Part shown: one piece after another, positions 43,445 through 52,004 of the stretch
Layout of the letters: every line of letters begins with the position of its first letter
How positions within the stretch are numbered: position 1 is the stretch's first letter
Assembly (NCBI RefSeq): GCF_002760655.1
Contig: NZ_PDOC01000001.1
Span: forward strand, 434,001-498,000
Origin: Massilia eurypsychrophila
Lineage (GTDB): Bacteria; Pseudomonadota; Gammaproteobacteria; Burkholderiales; Burkholderiaceae_D
DNA length: 64,000 bases
Direction of reading: 5' to 3'
Translations under genes and position numbers: made by a program
The notes under the pieces: generated by a model
The model's database searches: none
Told to the model about the DNA's origin: nothing
What the model saw: the letters and a program-made list of their open reading frames with translations, nothing else

Positions 43445-44917
43445 CTAAGTTCCGGTCGTTTTGCGCAGCCGTCCAGCGTTGCGCATTTTTTGGAATATGG
43501 GCTCGCTCGCCAGTGGATGCCGAACCGCAACTAGCGCCGCTGCCCAACACGCGACACAAACCAGCGCCGCGCATGCAAATGCGAACCAGCCGATCGCCGT
43601 GTCACGGCTGCCACGGGTATAGAACGCTATTACAGACGGCACGATCAGACAGGCCAGAGTCACTTTCGCGCTTTGCCCCAGCCCGAAAAACAGTGCACGA
43701 TAGTCGTTGGCGATGCACCGGCCCTTGGCGTAGTAAACCATCGGCAGCTGTATCAACAGCGATATGGCGAGCGCCAGCGCACAAGCCATCGTGGTCTGAA
43801 AGATGAGCGCCGCTGCGACGATCATCGCTGCGCGTAGTGGTTGAAATGACAGTTCAACCTTCGTGACAAGGTCGATGCGTCTCACCGCCAGGATTACGCT
43901 GGACGCGAGGCTCGAGATCGCAGCGATCGCGCCGGCGAGGCAAAAGATCGGCACGAGTGGCGCCGCAGCATCCCATTGCGGCCCGAACATCAGCCGCAAG
44001 ATCTCATGCGAATACAACGCCAAAAAGCCATAAAAAGGCCATGCAACCGCCGTCACATTGGTGACACTGGTGATATAAACCGGCTCAAGTGCTTGATTAT
44101 CGCGGTGCGCCTGCGCGTACGCGGGGTAGGCGACATTTCTGATCGCCGCCATCATGTCGCGGTGGAACAGATTCATTAAACCTTGCGCCCGGCTGAGGAT
44201 GGCAACGGGGCCAAATCCCATCAGTTTGCCGACCACCAGATCATTCGTGTCCATGGCCAGACTGGTCACGATTCCCGAAACAGAACTTTGTGCGCCGAAA
44301 TTGATGACCCTGCGCCATTCGGCAAACGCCGGCATCAGAATCCGGCGATCCTCGCGCACTATCCATGCGCCAATGCCGGTCACGGCGTTGAGCAGCACGG
44401 AGCCGATCGCCAGACTGATGACCCCGTAGCCGAGAAAGGCCAGGCCGGTCGTGGCAATCGCTCCTGCCGCAGTGGCGGCCAGATTGACTGCAGCAAGTCG
44501 CTTGAACTGCATATTTCGTCGAAGGATCGCAAGCGAGACGGTACAAAACGGTATCAGCAGAAAATTGAGCGCGCAAACCCGCAGCGTCGGTATCATCCGC
44601 GGTTCGCCGTACAGGGCGCCGATGTAGGGTGCTGCGAACAGGAGAACGATCGCCACGCCCACGCCGAGTACCAGCAAGATGCCGAAGGCTGCTTGGATAT
44701 ACTCATCCTTCAGGTCTTTTTCTTGAATCAGGTAGCTGGCTACACCGAAGTCGCGTAGCACCTGCGCAACCCCGACAATGGCCATGCTGACCGAGTAAAT
44801 ACCGATTGCCTCGGGCGTCAGGAGCCGCGCAATGGCCATGTTGCTGGCCAATGCGATCACCAGCATGACATAGCGTTCGCCGATCGAGAATGCCAGGGCG
44901 CGGCGTACGCCGCTCAT
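43445..44917 (-). CDS. Oligosaccharide flippase (Wzx-like, MOP superfamily)
   Basis: 490 residues with about 12-14 transmembrane segments. It opens RRALAFSIGERYVMLVIALAS and contains IARLLTPEAIGIYSVSMAI, GVASYLIQEKDL and a polysaccharide-biosynthesis domain pattern throughout. It would flip the undecaprenyl-linked repeat unit across the inner membrane. The start ATG at 44917 has GGGAAG seven nt upstream; a longer frame to 44986 runs into the preceding gene's 3' end. It is the last gene of the long minus-strand XrtA operon. Confidence 0.92.
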   Translation of the reverse strand: MSGVRRALAFSIGERYVMLVIALASNMAIARLLTPEAIGIYSVSMAIVGVAQVLRDFGVASYLIQEKDLKDEYIQAAFGILLVLGVGVAIVLLFAAPYIGALYGEPRMIPTLRVCALNFLLIPFCTVSLAILRRNMQFKRLAAVNLAATAAGAIATTGLAFLGYGVISLAIGSVLLNAVTGIGAWIVREDRRILMPAFAEWRRVINFGAQSSVSGIVTSLAMDTNDLVVGKLMGFGPVAILSRAQGLMNLFHRDMMAAIRNVAYPAYAQAHRDNQALEPVYITSVTNVTAVAWPFYGFLALYSHEILRLMFGPQWDAAAPLVPIFCLAGAIAAISSLASSVILAVRRIDLVTKVELSFQPLRAAMIVAAALIFQTTMACALALAISLLIQLPMVYYAKGRCIANDYRALFFGLGQSAKVTLACLIVPSVIAFYTRGSRDTAIGWFAFACAALVCVACWAAALVAVRHPLASEPIFQKMRNAGRLRKTTGT

Positions 44918-44966
44918 GACTCGGCTTCCCGATCGGAAAGACAGGCGACAAGAAAAGGTGGCATTT

Positions 44967-46238
44967 TCATGTCTTCGCAATCGCATTGAGTGCCAGTGCG
45001 AGCTTACCTGTCAGGTTGCGCCTTGTGTACATAGCTAATTCTTCTGCGCAGCGCGTGGAGAACAGTTCGGCTTCGGCACCATCGCACAGGCGGGCAAGTG
45101 CCTTGGCGAGGGCATCGACATCGCCGGGGTCGACGCGGTGCGCCCCGCCAACTTGGGTCAGCGTGGAGGCCACTTCGCTGTTGGCTTGCGCGGACGCCAG
45201 CACCGGACGTCCGCAACCCAGATACTCGAACAGCTTGCCTGGCATGCTGGCAAATTCGTAGAGCCCTTGTGACACGGGGAGATAAACGGCGCTGGCCCCG
45301 GCCATTAGCGTGATTGCGTCGGCGTGCGTGACGCGCCCCTTCTCCTCAACAAAATCGGCAATGCCGTATTCGGCAGCGCGGCCAGGGGGGAACCCCGCCA
45401 TGACGACCTTGAGCCGCGCCAGGTTTTTCAGGCCATGATCTTTCAACAGCTTTACCGCCTTGTACAGGTCCTCTGGACTGTAACCCGGGCGCCACACACC
45501 CGTGTAGACAATCCTGATACTGTCGTCGCCGGGCGCACGCAGCGGCGTTGCGGAATGGAAATCGTTTTCGTCGAAACCGTTCGTGATCGCAAACCGTTTC
45601 TCTGGCAGCACATCTTGCGGAAGCAAGGTGAGGAATGTCTTGGTCGTAGCGATCACGCCCGCCGCCCTGCGCAACACTTTTCTTTCGAGCATAGGATTTA
45701 GGCGGCGCTGCAGCCATGTGCGCTTGTCCCACTCGACATCCGACGCTTGCCAAAGGTCGCGATAATCGATAATGAAGGGCACGCCAGTGACCCGGCTCAA
45801 TTTCTCGGCGACAAGGAAAGAAGTCCACGGCCCGCCGGTGGCGTAAATCGCATCGTAGGATTCGTTCGCCAGCAACTGGCGGCCTTTAGCGACGACCGAA
45901 GGCCCCCAGCTGGCGATGTTGTCAGGCACATTCCAAAAGCGCTGCAGGCGCCAGTTTACGGCGTCGAACATCCTTTGCTCACTCACCATACCGGACGTCT
46001 TCGACGCGATTGCACGCGCGATGACTTCGCTCGATAAAGGCGCCCGCTCAATGCGCGTTCCCTCCCTAACTTCGGCCAGCAAAGTGTCGTCGCAAAATCG
46101 CTCTTCCGGATCTGCGATCGTCAGGACGGTCGGCGACCATCCGTGGTCAGGAAGGTGGTTGACAAACTCCAGGCTCCGGCGCGTGCCGGAATTGAAGATC
46201 GGTGGATATAAATACGCAATAAACAGAACTTTTTTCAT
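44967..46238 (-). CDS. Glycosyltransferase family 4-type
   Basis: 423 residues. It starts KKVLFIAYLYPPIFNSGTRR (the usual acceptor-side loop), then YATGGPWTSFLVAEKL and PFIIDYRDLW in the N-terminal half, and in the donor half RIVYTGVWRPGYSP, ITLMAGASAVYLPVSQG and GKLFEYLGCGRPVLASAQ. These are normal GT-B donor-site features. It adds one sugar of the repeat unit. Located between the methyltransferase and the flippase in the variable tail of the minus-strand operon. The sugar is not predictable from sequence. Confidence 0.88.
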   Translation of the reverse strand: MKKVLFIAYLYPPIFNSGTRRSLEFVNHLPDHGWSPTVLTIADPEERFCDDTLLAEVREGTRIERAPLSSEVIARAIASKTSGMVSEQRMFDAVNWRLQRFWNVPDNIASWGPSVVAKGRQLLANESYDAIYATGGPWTSFLVAEKLSRVTGVPFIIDYRDLWQASDVEWDKRTWLQRRLNPMLERKVLRRAAGVIATTKTFLTLLPQDVLPEKRFAITNGFDENDFHSATPLRAPGDDSIRIVYTGVWRPGYSPEDLYKAVKLLKDHGLKNLARLKVVMAGFPPGRAAEYGIADFVEEKGRVTHADAITLMAGASAVYLPVSQGLYEFASMPGKLFEYLGCGRPVLASAQANSEVASTLTQVGGAHRVDPGDVDALAKALARLCDGAEAELFSTRCAEELAMYTRRNLTGKLALALNAIAKT

Positions 46239-46364
46239 CGTTATTCATTTCTTTTTTATACAACGCGCTCGGCGCGACGCCAGGTCGCCAAGGCGAACCG
46301 CACTACTGCGGCGACGAAACTGCTTTTGCCCCATGTTCGCCGCGTTAGAATCCGTTGCCGTACT

Positions 46365-47120
46365 TTATGCGTTCGCCGGTTTGTTGATCACTGCGCAGCC
46401 TTTCTCGCAATACGCCATTTGATAAGCATAGTCGGGAAACTCGCTTGCCCACCGCTGCAAGGTCGCCTTTTCGGTGGCCCGATTGGCATCGTCCAAGTAA
46501 ACCCTCGCGCCGCTTGCAAGTCGGGGAAACAAGGCCGGACCTGCCGGATAGCGCGCCAATGGGCCTGTTGTTTCCGGTGGGCCATCAACGACGAGCATTT
46601 CGATCGATAGCTGTCCTGGAAGGTTTTCTACGGCGTACCAGTGCCATGATTTGCCATTCAAATCGATTGCTCTCAATGGCGCATGGATTACCTCGGCATA
46701 CTCGCTCAGCCCATGCAGCATCAGCTGTTCTGTGGTCTTTGCCGCATATATGGCGTCGTGTTCCAAACTGTAGACTTTACCGACTCCATTCATCTGCATG
46801 CAGCGCGCCAGTACGATCGTCGACGTGCCACTGCTGCATTCGACCACGATCGCCGGCTTCGCCCTGAGCGCATAGCGGCTTAGTTCCATTAAGAAATCCG
46901 GTGACGCTGCCCACCCGCGCGTGCCAGGCAGACTCTTCGTGATGCCGAGGTCAATGTACAGTCCGCGCAAGCACTCGGCTTGGTGGTAGGCGGACTCTAT
47001 TTGAGATTGCAACTGGTCTCTGGATGAATAAACAAGTAGATGAATATTCCGCACTTTCCTGAGCGTGTATAAACAGATCAAGCAAACTGCTAAGACGAGC
47101 AAAAAAGTTGCCTCATTCAT
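46365..47120 (-). CDS. Membrane-anchored class I SAM-dependent methyltransferase-like protein
   Basis: 251 residues. One N-terminal transmembrane helix (about 5-22), then a charged segment, then a Rossmann methyltransferase domain: motif I AIVVECSSGTSTIVLA (the usual E-x-G-x-G becomes ECSSGTS), KVYSLEHDAIYA, and MLVVDGPPE for motif IV. The C-terminal ASGARVYLDDANR fits motif VI. It probably methylates a sugar or the carrier-linked glycan at the membrane. I chose ATG 47120 with GGAGA five nt upstream; a TTG at 47132 would add four residues. Its base composition is more AT-rich than the XrtA core. Confidence 0.78.
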   Translation of the reverse strand: MNEATFLLVLAVCLICLYTLRKVRNIHLLVYSSRDQLQSQIESAYHQAECLRGLYIDLGITKSLPGTRGWAASPDFLMELSRYALRAKPAIVVECSSGTSTIVLARCMQMNGVGKVYSLEHDAIYAAKTTEQLMLHGLSEYAEVIHAPLRAIDLNGKSWHWYAVENLPGQLSIEMLVVDGPPETTGPLARYPAGPALFPRLASGARVYLDDANRATEKATLQRWASEFPDYAYQMAYCEKGCAVINKPANA

Positions 47121-47220
47121 TGAATTCTCCAATATGTGTAACTGCGCTTCGGAAACTTCCCCTTTTAAATCTACTTATGCATTCATCGTGGCGGGCGAAA
47201 CGTCAATCCTTCTCCAGGAA

Positions 47221-48174
47221 CTACGCCGTCCGCTTCATTGTTTTACGGATGCCTGCATATGTCTTGATGAGTGTTTTCCAGCCGGCTACATTAGCTGGAA
47301 ATTCGCGCAGCGATTGCCACCCGCATCGCTTAGCGTCTGCCACGTGACCGGCATGCAAGAGTGCGGCAGCGAAATCGCTCCAGCTTCTTGAGAGCATGCG
47401 GCGAACGGCCTTGGGATCGGCCTGTCTGCCGTCGGGAGAACGAACGCCCCACTGCGACAGCGCCCGCCCGATCACCTTGGCGCGATGATTTTCGGTCGGT
47501 CGCGAGTGCGTGATACTGGCCGGATGGATGCGGTACAAGGCGTAGGGACGGGCCACGCGCAGGATCGGCGTAACGCGCGAAGCACGCAGCCACAGGTCAT
47601 AATCTTCGCCAAGGCGCAGGGTAGTGTCAAAGTTGCCGATCTCGTCGAATAGCGAGCGGTGCGCCAGCACAGTCGAGGTCCACACCACGCAGTCGAGCAG
47701 CAACTCTGGATAAATCCAGCCGCTCGGGCCATCCCAGCGCGCCGAATCGCCAACTGTTAGCGCCAGTTCTGCGAGGTAGGCTGGCGTTGGCCGGGGCGCA
47801 TCGTTAGTCCAGACCTGCCAGGCGCAGTAACTCATCCGGCACTGCGGGTTGGTGGCGAGCTGTTCGCGCTGGGCCGCGAGTTTGCCAGGAACCCAAATGT
47901 CGTCGGCGTCGACAAAGGCAATCCATTCGCCGCTGGCCACGCGCATGCCATTATTGCGTGCGGCAGCCACCCCCTGGTTTGGCTGCTGCTCGACTCGTAC
48001 TTGCGGGAACGTTGCGCGGACCATTTCGACCGAACGATCGGAAGAACCGTCGTCGACGACGATGATCTCGAGGCCGGCCCGGTCTTGCGCCAGCACCGAT
48101 TCAATGGTCGCGACGATATAACGCTCGGCGTTATAGCAGGGAATAACAACGGATATGGTGGCTTCGGGATGCAC
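47221..48174 (-). CDS. Glycosyltransferase family 2
   Basis: 317 residues. GT-A fold with ISVVIPCYNAERYIVATIES at the N-terminus, IIVVDDGSSDRS for nucleotide binding, the metal-binding DXD region in FVDADDIW, and LGEDYDLWLRAS near the catalytic base. It transfers a sugar from a nucleotide donor to the growing repeat. The start is a GTG at 48174 with no clear ribosome-binding site, so it may be translated weakly. It lies between the CapK-like gene and the methyltransferase gene, with gaps of about 75-100 nt on each side that are looser than in the XrtA core. Confidence 0.92.
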   Translation of the reverse strand: MHPEATISVVIPCYNAERYIVATIESVLAQDRAGLEIIVVDDGSSDRSVEMVRATFPQVRVEQQPNQGVAAARNNGMRVASGEWIAFVDADDIWVPGKLAAQREQLATNPQCRMSYCAWQVWTNDAPRPTPAYLAELALTVGDSARWDGPSGWIYPELLLDCVVWTSTVLAHRSLFDEIGNFDTTLRLGEDYDLWLRASRVTPILRVARPYALYRIHPASITHSRPTENHRAKVIGRALSQWGVRSPDGRQADPKAVRRMLSRSWSDFAAALLHAGHVADAKRCGWQSLREFPANVAGWKTLIKTYAGIRKTMKRTA

Positions 48175-48247
48175 GGTTGGCTTTGTTGTCGACTAAAAAA
48201 AAAGAATGTGTAAATGGGGTCTGGCTGGTGGTGTGCAGCCGACTAGC

Positions 48248-49642
48248 TCAGGTCGCAACGGCCGCCGTCGCGTCGACCTTGCTGACGACGTAGCGGAACT
48301 TGCCGGATTTTTCCGGCAGGATGGCCGGCACCTGCTCGACCTCGATGGCGACGGCGGCGCCGAGGCGCGCCTTGAAGCCGGCTTCGATTTTTTGCAGCAG
48401 CGCCAGCGCCAGCGGCGCGTCGGCCACCATCTGCACCCGCGTCAGGTCGAGCGTTTCCTGCACGATCTTGAACGCCTTGACTTCCGGCAGGTCGCGCAGG
48501 ATGTACACCAGCGCCAGGCCGTGCATGACGGTGCCGTCATGCGCGACCAAAAAGTCGGTGCTGCGGCCCTGGATTTCCTTCAGCAGCGGCAAGCCGCGCC
48601 CGCAACTGCACGGCGCCGTGTCGAGCACGCCGACGTCGCCGGTGCGGTAGCGGATGAACGGGAAGTCGCCGGTGGCCAGGTGGGTGACGACGATTTCGCC
48701 GGCGTTGCCCTTCGGCACCGGCTGGCCGTCGGCGTCGAGGATCTCGACGATGATGTCTTCGGCGGTCAAATGCATGCCGCCGGCCGGGCACTGGTGGGCG
48801 ATGAAACCGGCGTCGCGCCCGCCGTAGCCGTTGGCCACCGGGCAGCCGAACGTTTCGGATATCTGCTGGCGCTGCTCGTCGTACAGCCGCTCGGACGTGA
48901 CGAAGGCGACCTTGATGCCGAGGTCGTCCATGCGCACGCCCTTCGACTTGGCGTGGCGCGCGATGTGCGACAGCGCCGACGGGTAGCCGAACAGCATGCG
49001 TGGGCGCACCGCGCGGATGCGCGCGAGGAAGCCGTCGAGCTTGGCTTCGGACATGGCGAACGCCGGCAGCAGCTCGGTGCGCAGCATGCGGTCGCGCACG
49101 GCGCGCACGCTGTCCTGCGCGCCCAGTTCGATGGGCGAACCCCAGACGACGATTTCGGCGTCGCCAATGTCGACATCCCACCAGCGCGTGGCGCGCCACT
49201 TTGCGGCGACGTCGTGGCTGACGCGTTCCTTGCCGATGTAGAAAATCAGCGGCTCGCCGCTGGAGCCGCCCGTGTTAAAGCGCGCCAGGCCGTCGGCGTT
49301 GGAAGCTTTCATGCCTTCGCCGGCGGCGCGGATGCGCGCCTTGTCCAGCAGCGGCAGGCGCTGCAGGTCGGCCAGCGTCTTCAAGTCGCGTTCAGGGTCG
49401 AAGCCGGCGGCGGCGAACAGGTCGCGGTAGTACGGCACCTTGGCCTGGGCGCGCAGCAGCAACCGGCGCAGGCGCTTCAGTTGCAGCGCTTCGAGTTCGG
49501 CGGCCGGCCACCATTGCGATTGCTCCATCGACTCGCGCACCGCGACGGTGGTGTGGCGCTTCATGCGCTCGTGCAGCGGAAACAGCAGGCGCGACACCAC
49601 CGAGGTGTACAGGCCGGTGTTGGGCAATGTCTGGGTACTCAT
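48248..49642 (-). CDS. CapK-like phenylacetate-CoA ligase family protein
   Basis: 464 residues of the adenylate-forming superfamily. FNTGGSSGEPLIFYIGK is the phosphate-binding loop, ANGYGGRDAGFIA the substrate/AMP motif, FIRYRTGDVG the A7-type motif, and a Cys-rich CSCGRG follows. CapK proteins occur in many capsule and XrtA loci; their substrate is unknown. A second adenylating enzyme in the window (24668) belongs to a different branch. The start at 49642 overlaps the preceding gene's stop (ATGA). An extension to 49723 lies inside that gene. Confidence 0.9.
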   Translation of the reverse strand: MSTQTLPNTGLYTSVVSRLLFPLHERMKRHTTVAVRESMEQSQWWPAAELEALQLKRLRRLLLRAQAKVPYYRDLFAAAGFDPERDLKTLADLQRLPLLDKARIRAAGEGMKASNADGLARFNTGGSSGEPLIFYIGKERVSHDVAAKWRATRWWDVDIGDAEIVVWGSPIELGAQDSVRAVRDRMLRTELLPAFAMSEAKLDGFLARIRAVRPRMLFGYPSALSHIARHAKSKGVRMDDLGIKVAFVTSERLYDEQRQQISETFGCPVANGYGGRDAGFIAHQCPAGGMHLTAEDIIVEILDADGQPVPKGNAGEIVVTHLATGDFPFIRYRTGDVGVLDTAPCSCGRGLPLLKEIQGRSTDFLVAHDGTVMHGLALVYILRDLPEVKAFKIVQETLDLTRVQMVADAPLALALLQKIEAGFKARLGAAVAIEVEQVPAILPEKSGKFRYVVSKVDATAAVAT

Positions 49643-50751
49643 GAGTGGCTTGCTACCTTGGCTAGGCTGGTGTTGGTGACCGATCGGTAGACCGCGAGCA
49701 GCCGCGGCCGTACGCCTGGCCACGCGTATTGTTGCACATAACTAAGTCCTGCCGCGCGTAAACGCGACGCCAGTTCGGGCGAGTCGGCCAGGCGCAACAT
49801 GGCGTCGGCCATCGCCTGCGGCGCACGCGGCGGCACCAGCAGCGCCGTCTTGCCGTCTTCGACCATGAACGGCACGCCGCCGACATCGGTGCTGACGACG
49901 GCCACGCCGCTGGCGAGCGCTTCGAGCACCGAATTGGGCATGTTGTCGACCGTGCTCGGATTGAGCATTACGTCGGCGCCGCGATACAGCGCGCCCATGC
50001 CGGCGTTGTCGACGCGGCCGGTGAAGGTGACGGCGGCGGCGACGCCGAGGTCACGCGCAAGCTGTTCAAGGTCGGCGCGCAGCGGGCCGGAGCCGGCCAC
50101 TACCATTGTGGCGCCGGGAATGCGCGCGGCGACGAGGGCGAACGCGCGCAGCGCCGTTTCATTGTCGTAGATCGGTTCGAGGTTGCGCGCCACCAGTACC
50201 CGCAGCGGCACTGCGGCGCCGGGAACGGCCGCCGAGAAGCGCTCCAGGTTGATGATGTTGGGGACCACCGTGGTGGGCACGCCGTACTTGCTGAACACGT
50301 GCTCGAGAAAGCCCGACGGCACCACCACGGCGTCGGCGCGCAGCAGGCTAGGGCGCACCCAGCGCTGCGACTTTTGCATGAAGACGTCCGCTTCGCCGCC
50401 CCGGTAGTTGACCACCACCGGGCAGCCGCGCAGGTGGCCGATCCAGATCGCCGGCGCGGCGAACAGGTGCCACGACCAGCCGGAATTGGCCATCACGTGA
50501 AACAGCTGAACGCGGCCGGCCGCGCCCCACAGGTGCGCCAGGTAAGGCACGAGGCGAAACAGCGCGCGCAGGCCCGGCAGCTTGCCGGCCCACGCCGGCG
50601 TGTAGGGCGCGTTGACCTGGATGACTTCGACCTGGTGGCCTTCGCCTTCGAGCAGGCCGATGAGCTGCAAGGTCTGGTTGGCCATGCCGCCCGACGGCGG
50701 CGGCAGCGGGCCGACCACGCCGATGCGCAGGGGCGCTTGTTGAGAGATCAA
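49639..50751 (-). CDS. Glycosyltransferase family 4-type
   Basis: 370 residues. The acceptor side begins RIGVVGPLPPPSGGMANQT, and donor-side motifs are VAGSGPLRADLEQLA, GALYRGADVMLNPSTVDNMP and NSVLEALASGVAVVSTDVGG with the EX7E-type glutamates. It adds a sugar in the EPS repeat. Overlaps by 4 nt on both sides tie it to the XrtA-associated glycosyltransferase upstream and the CapK-like gene downstream. The closest named family is not obvious to me; the donor is unknown. Confidence 0.9.
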   Translation of the reverse strand: MISQQAPLRIGVVGPLPPPSGGMANQTLQLIGLLEGEGHQVEVIQVNAPYTPAWAGKLPGLRALFRLVPYLAHLWGAAGRVQLFHVMANSGWSWHLFAAPAIWIGHLRGCPVVVNYRGGEADVFMQKSQRWVRPSLLRADAVVVPSGFLEHVFSKYGVPTTVVPNIINLERFSAAVPGAAVPLRVLVARNLEPIYDNETALRAFALVAARIPGATMVVAGSGPLRADLEQLARDLGVAAAVTFTGRVDNAGMGALYRGADVMLNPSTVDNMPNSVLEALASGVAVVSTDVGGVPFMVEDGKTALLVPPRAPQAMADAMLRLADSPELASRLRAAGLSYVQQYAWPGVRPRLLAVYRSVTNTSLAKVASHS

Positions 50752-52004
50752 GGCGTCGCCTTGCCGGTCACGCCCTTGTAGACGTTCTTGTAGCGCGCGA
50801 CGCTGGCCTTCCAGCTGCGTTCATTTTCCACAAAACTGCGGCCCTGGGCGCGCAAGGCGGCCCAGCGTTCCGGGGCGCCGAGCAGCGCCAGGGTTTTCTG
50901 CGCCAGCGCTAGCGGGTCGCCGGCGCGAAACAGCACGCCGGTCTTGCCGTCTTCGATCAGTTCCTTGTGGCCGCCGACGTCGGAGGCCACCAGCAGGCGG
51001 CCCTGCGCCATCGCTTCGAGCGGTTTCAAAGGCGTTACCAGGTCGGTCAGGCGCATCTTCAGGCGCGGATACACCAGCACGTCGACCAGGTTGTAATAGC
51101 GCTGCACGTCGTGGTGCGGCACGCGGCCGGTGAAGATGACCTTGTCGGCCACGCCCAGCTGCGCGGCCTGCGCTTTCAGCGCGGCGTCCTGCGGGCCGCC
51201 GCCCACTAACAGCACGCGGATCGCGGGGTTCGCTTCCAGCATCGCCGGCAGCGCCTGCAGCAGCACGTCAAGGCCCTCGTACGCATAGAACGAGCCGATG
51301 AAGCCGAGCACCGACTTGCCCTGCAGGCCAAGGCTGGACGCGAGCACTTCGTCGCGCGCGCCGTCGACCGAAAAGTCGCCGATGTCGACCGCGTTCGGGA
51401 TCACCGTGATCTTGTTGGCCGGGATGCCGCGGGTGCCGACGATTTCGGCGCGCAGTCCCTCGCAGATGGTGGTGGCGGCGTCGACGCGTTTGAGCGCGTA
51501 CGTTTCCATCGCGCGGGTGATGCGGTAGCGCAGGCCCCATTCGCTGGCGGTGCCATGGTCGACGGCGGCGTCTTCCCAGAAGGCGCGGATTTCATACACC
51601 ACCGGGATGCCGAGCTTTTTGCCGACCCGCAGCGCGGCGATCGCGTTCAGCGCCGGCGAGTGCGCGTGCAGCACGTCGGGCTTGATTTCGCGCGCCACTT
51701 CCAGCAAGCGCGCGGCCAGATGGTCGATGACGGCCAGCTGGTTCAGCACCGGCAGGCGGTCGAGCAGGCCGGTGCTGGGCGCCGTGCGGTAGAAGCCGAG
51801 GCCATCGACATCTTCGTGGGCCTTCGGCGCCGCGCCTTGCTTGGGGCTGGTCAGGTGAAACGTCTGCCAGCCGAGCGCGCGCTGCTGCTGCAGGATCGAG
51901 CGGGTGCGGAAGGTGTAGCCGCTGTGCAACGGGATCGAGTGATCGAGCACGTGCAATATGCGCAGCGGCGCGCTCAAGGCATCCGCCTTCGGCAGCGCGC
52001 TCAT
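50748..52004 (-). CDS. Exosortase A-associated glycosyltransferase (TIGR04063-like)
   Basis: 418 residues. It opens RILHVLDHSIPLHSGYTFRT, a signature of this XrtA-linked family, and continues with VLHAHSPALNAIAALR, VVYEIRAFWEDAAVDHGT and the donor-site VLLVGGGPQDAAL and VLVYPRLKMRLTDLVTPLKP. Cytoplasmic GT-B enzyme building the EPS repeat. It is coupled by 4-nt overlaps to the amidotransferase gene before it and the next glycosyltransferase after it. Its conservation with XrtA loci suggests that it makes a linkage common to these polymers. Confidence 0.92.
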   Translation of the reverse strand: MSALPKADALSAPLRILHVLDHSIPLHSGYTFRTRSILQQQRALGWQTFHLTSPKQGAAPKAHEDVDGLGFYRTAPSTGLLDRLPVLNQLAVIDHLAARLLEVAREIKPDVLHAHSPALNAIAALRVGKKLGIPVVYEIRAFWEDAAVDHGTASEWGLRYRITRAMETYALKRVDAATTICEGLRAEIVGTRGIPANKITVIPNAVDIGDFSVDGARDEVLASSLGLQGKSVLGFIGSFYAYEGLDVLLQALPAMLEANPAIRVLLVGGGPQDAALKAQAAQLGVADKVIFTGRVPHHDVQRYYNLVDVLVYPRLKMRLTDLVTPLKPLEAMAQGRLLVASDVGGHKELIEDGKTGVLFRAGDPLALAQKTLALLGAPERWAALRAQGRSFVENERSWKASVARYKNVYKGVTGKATP

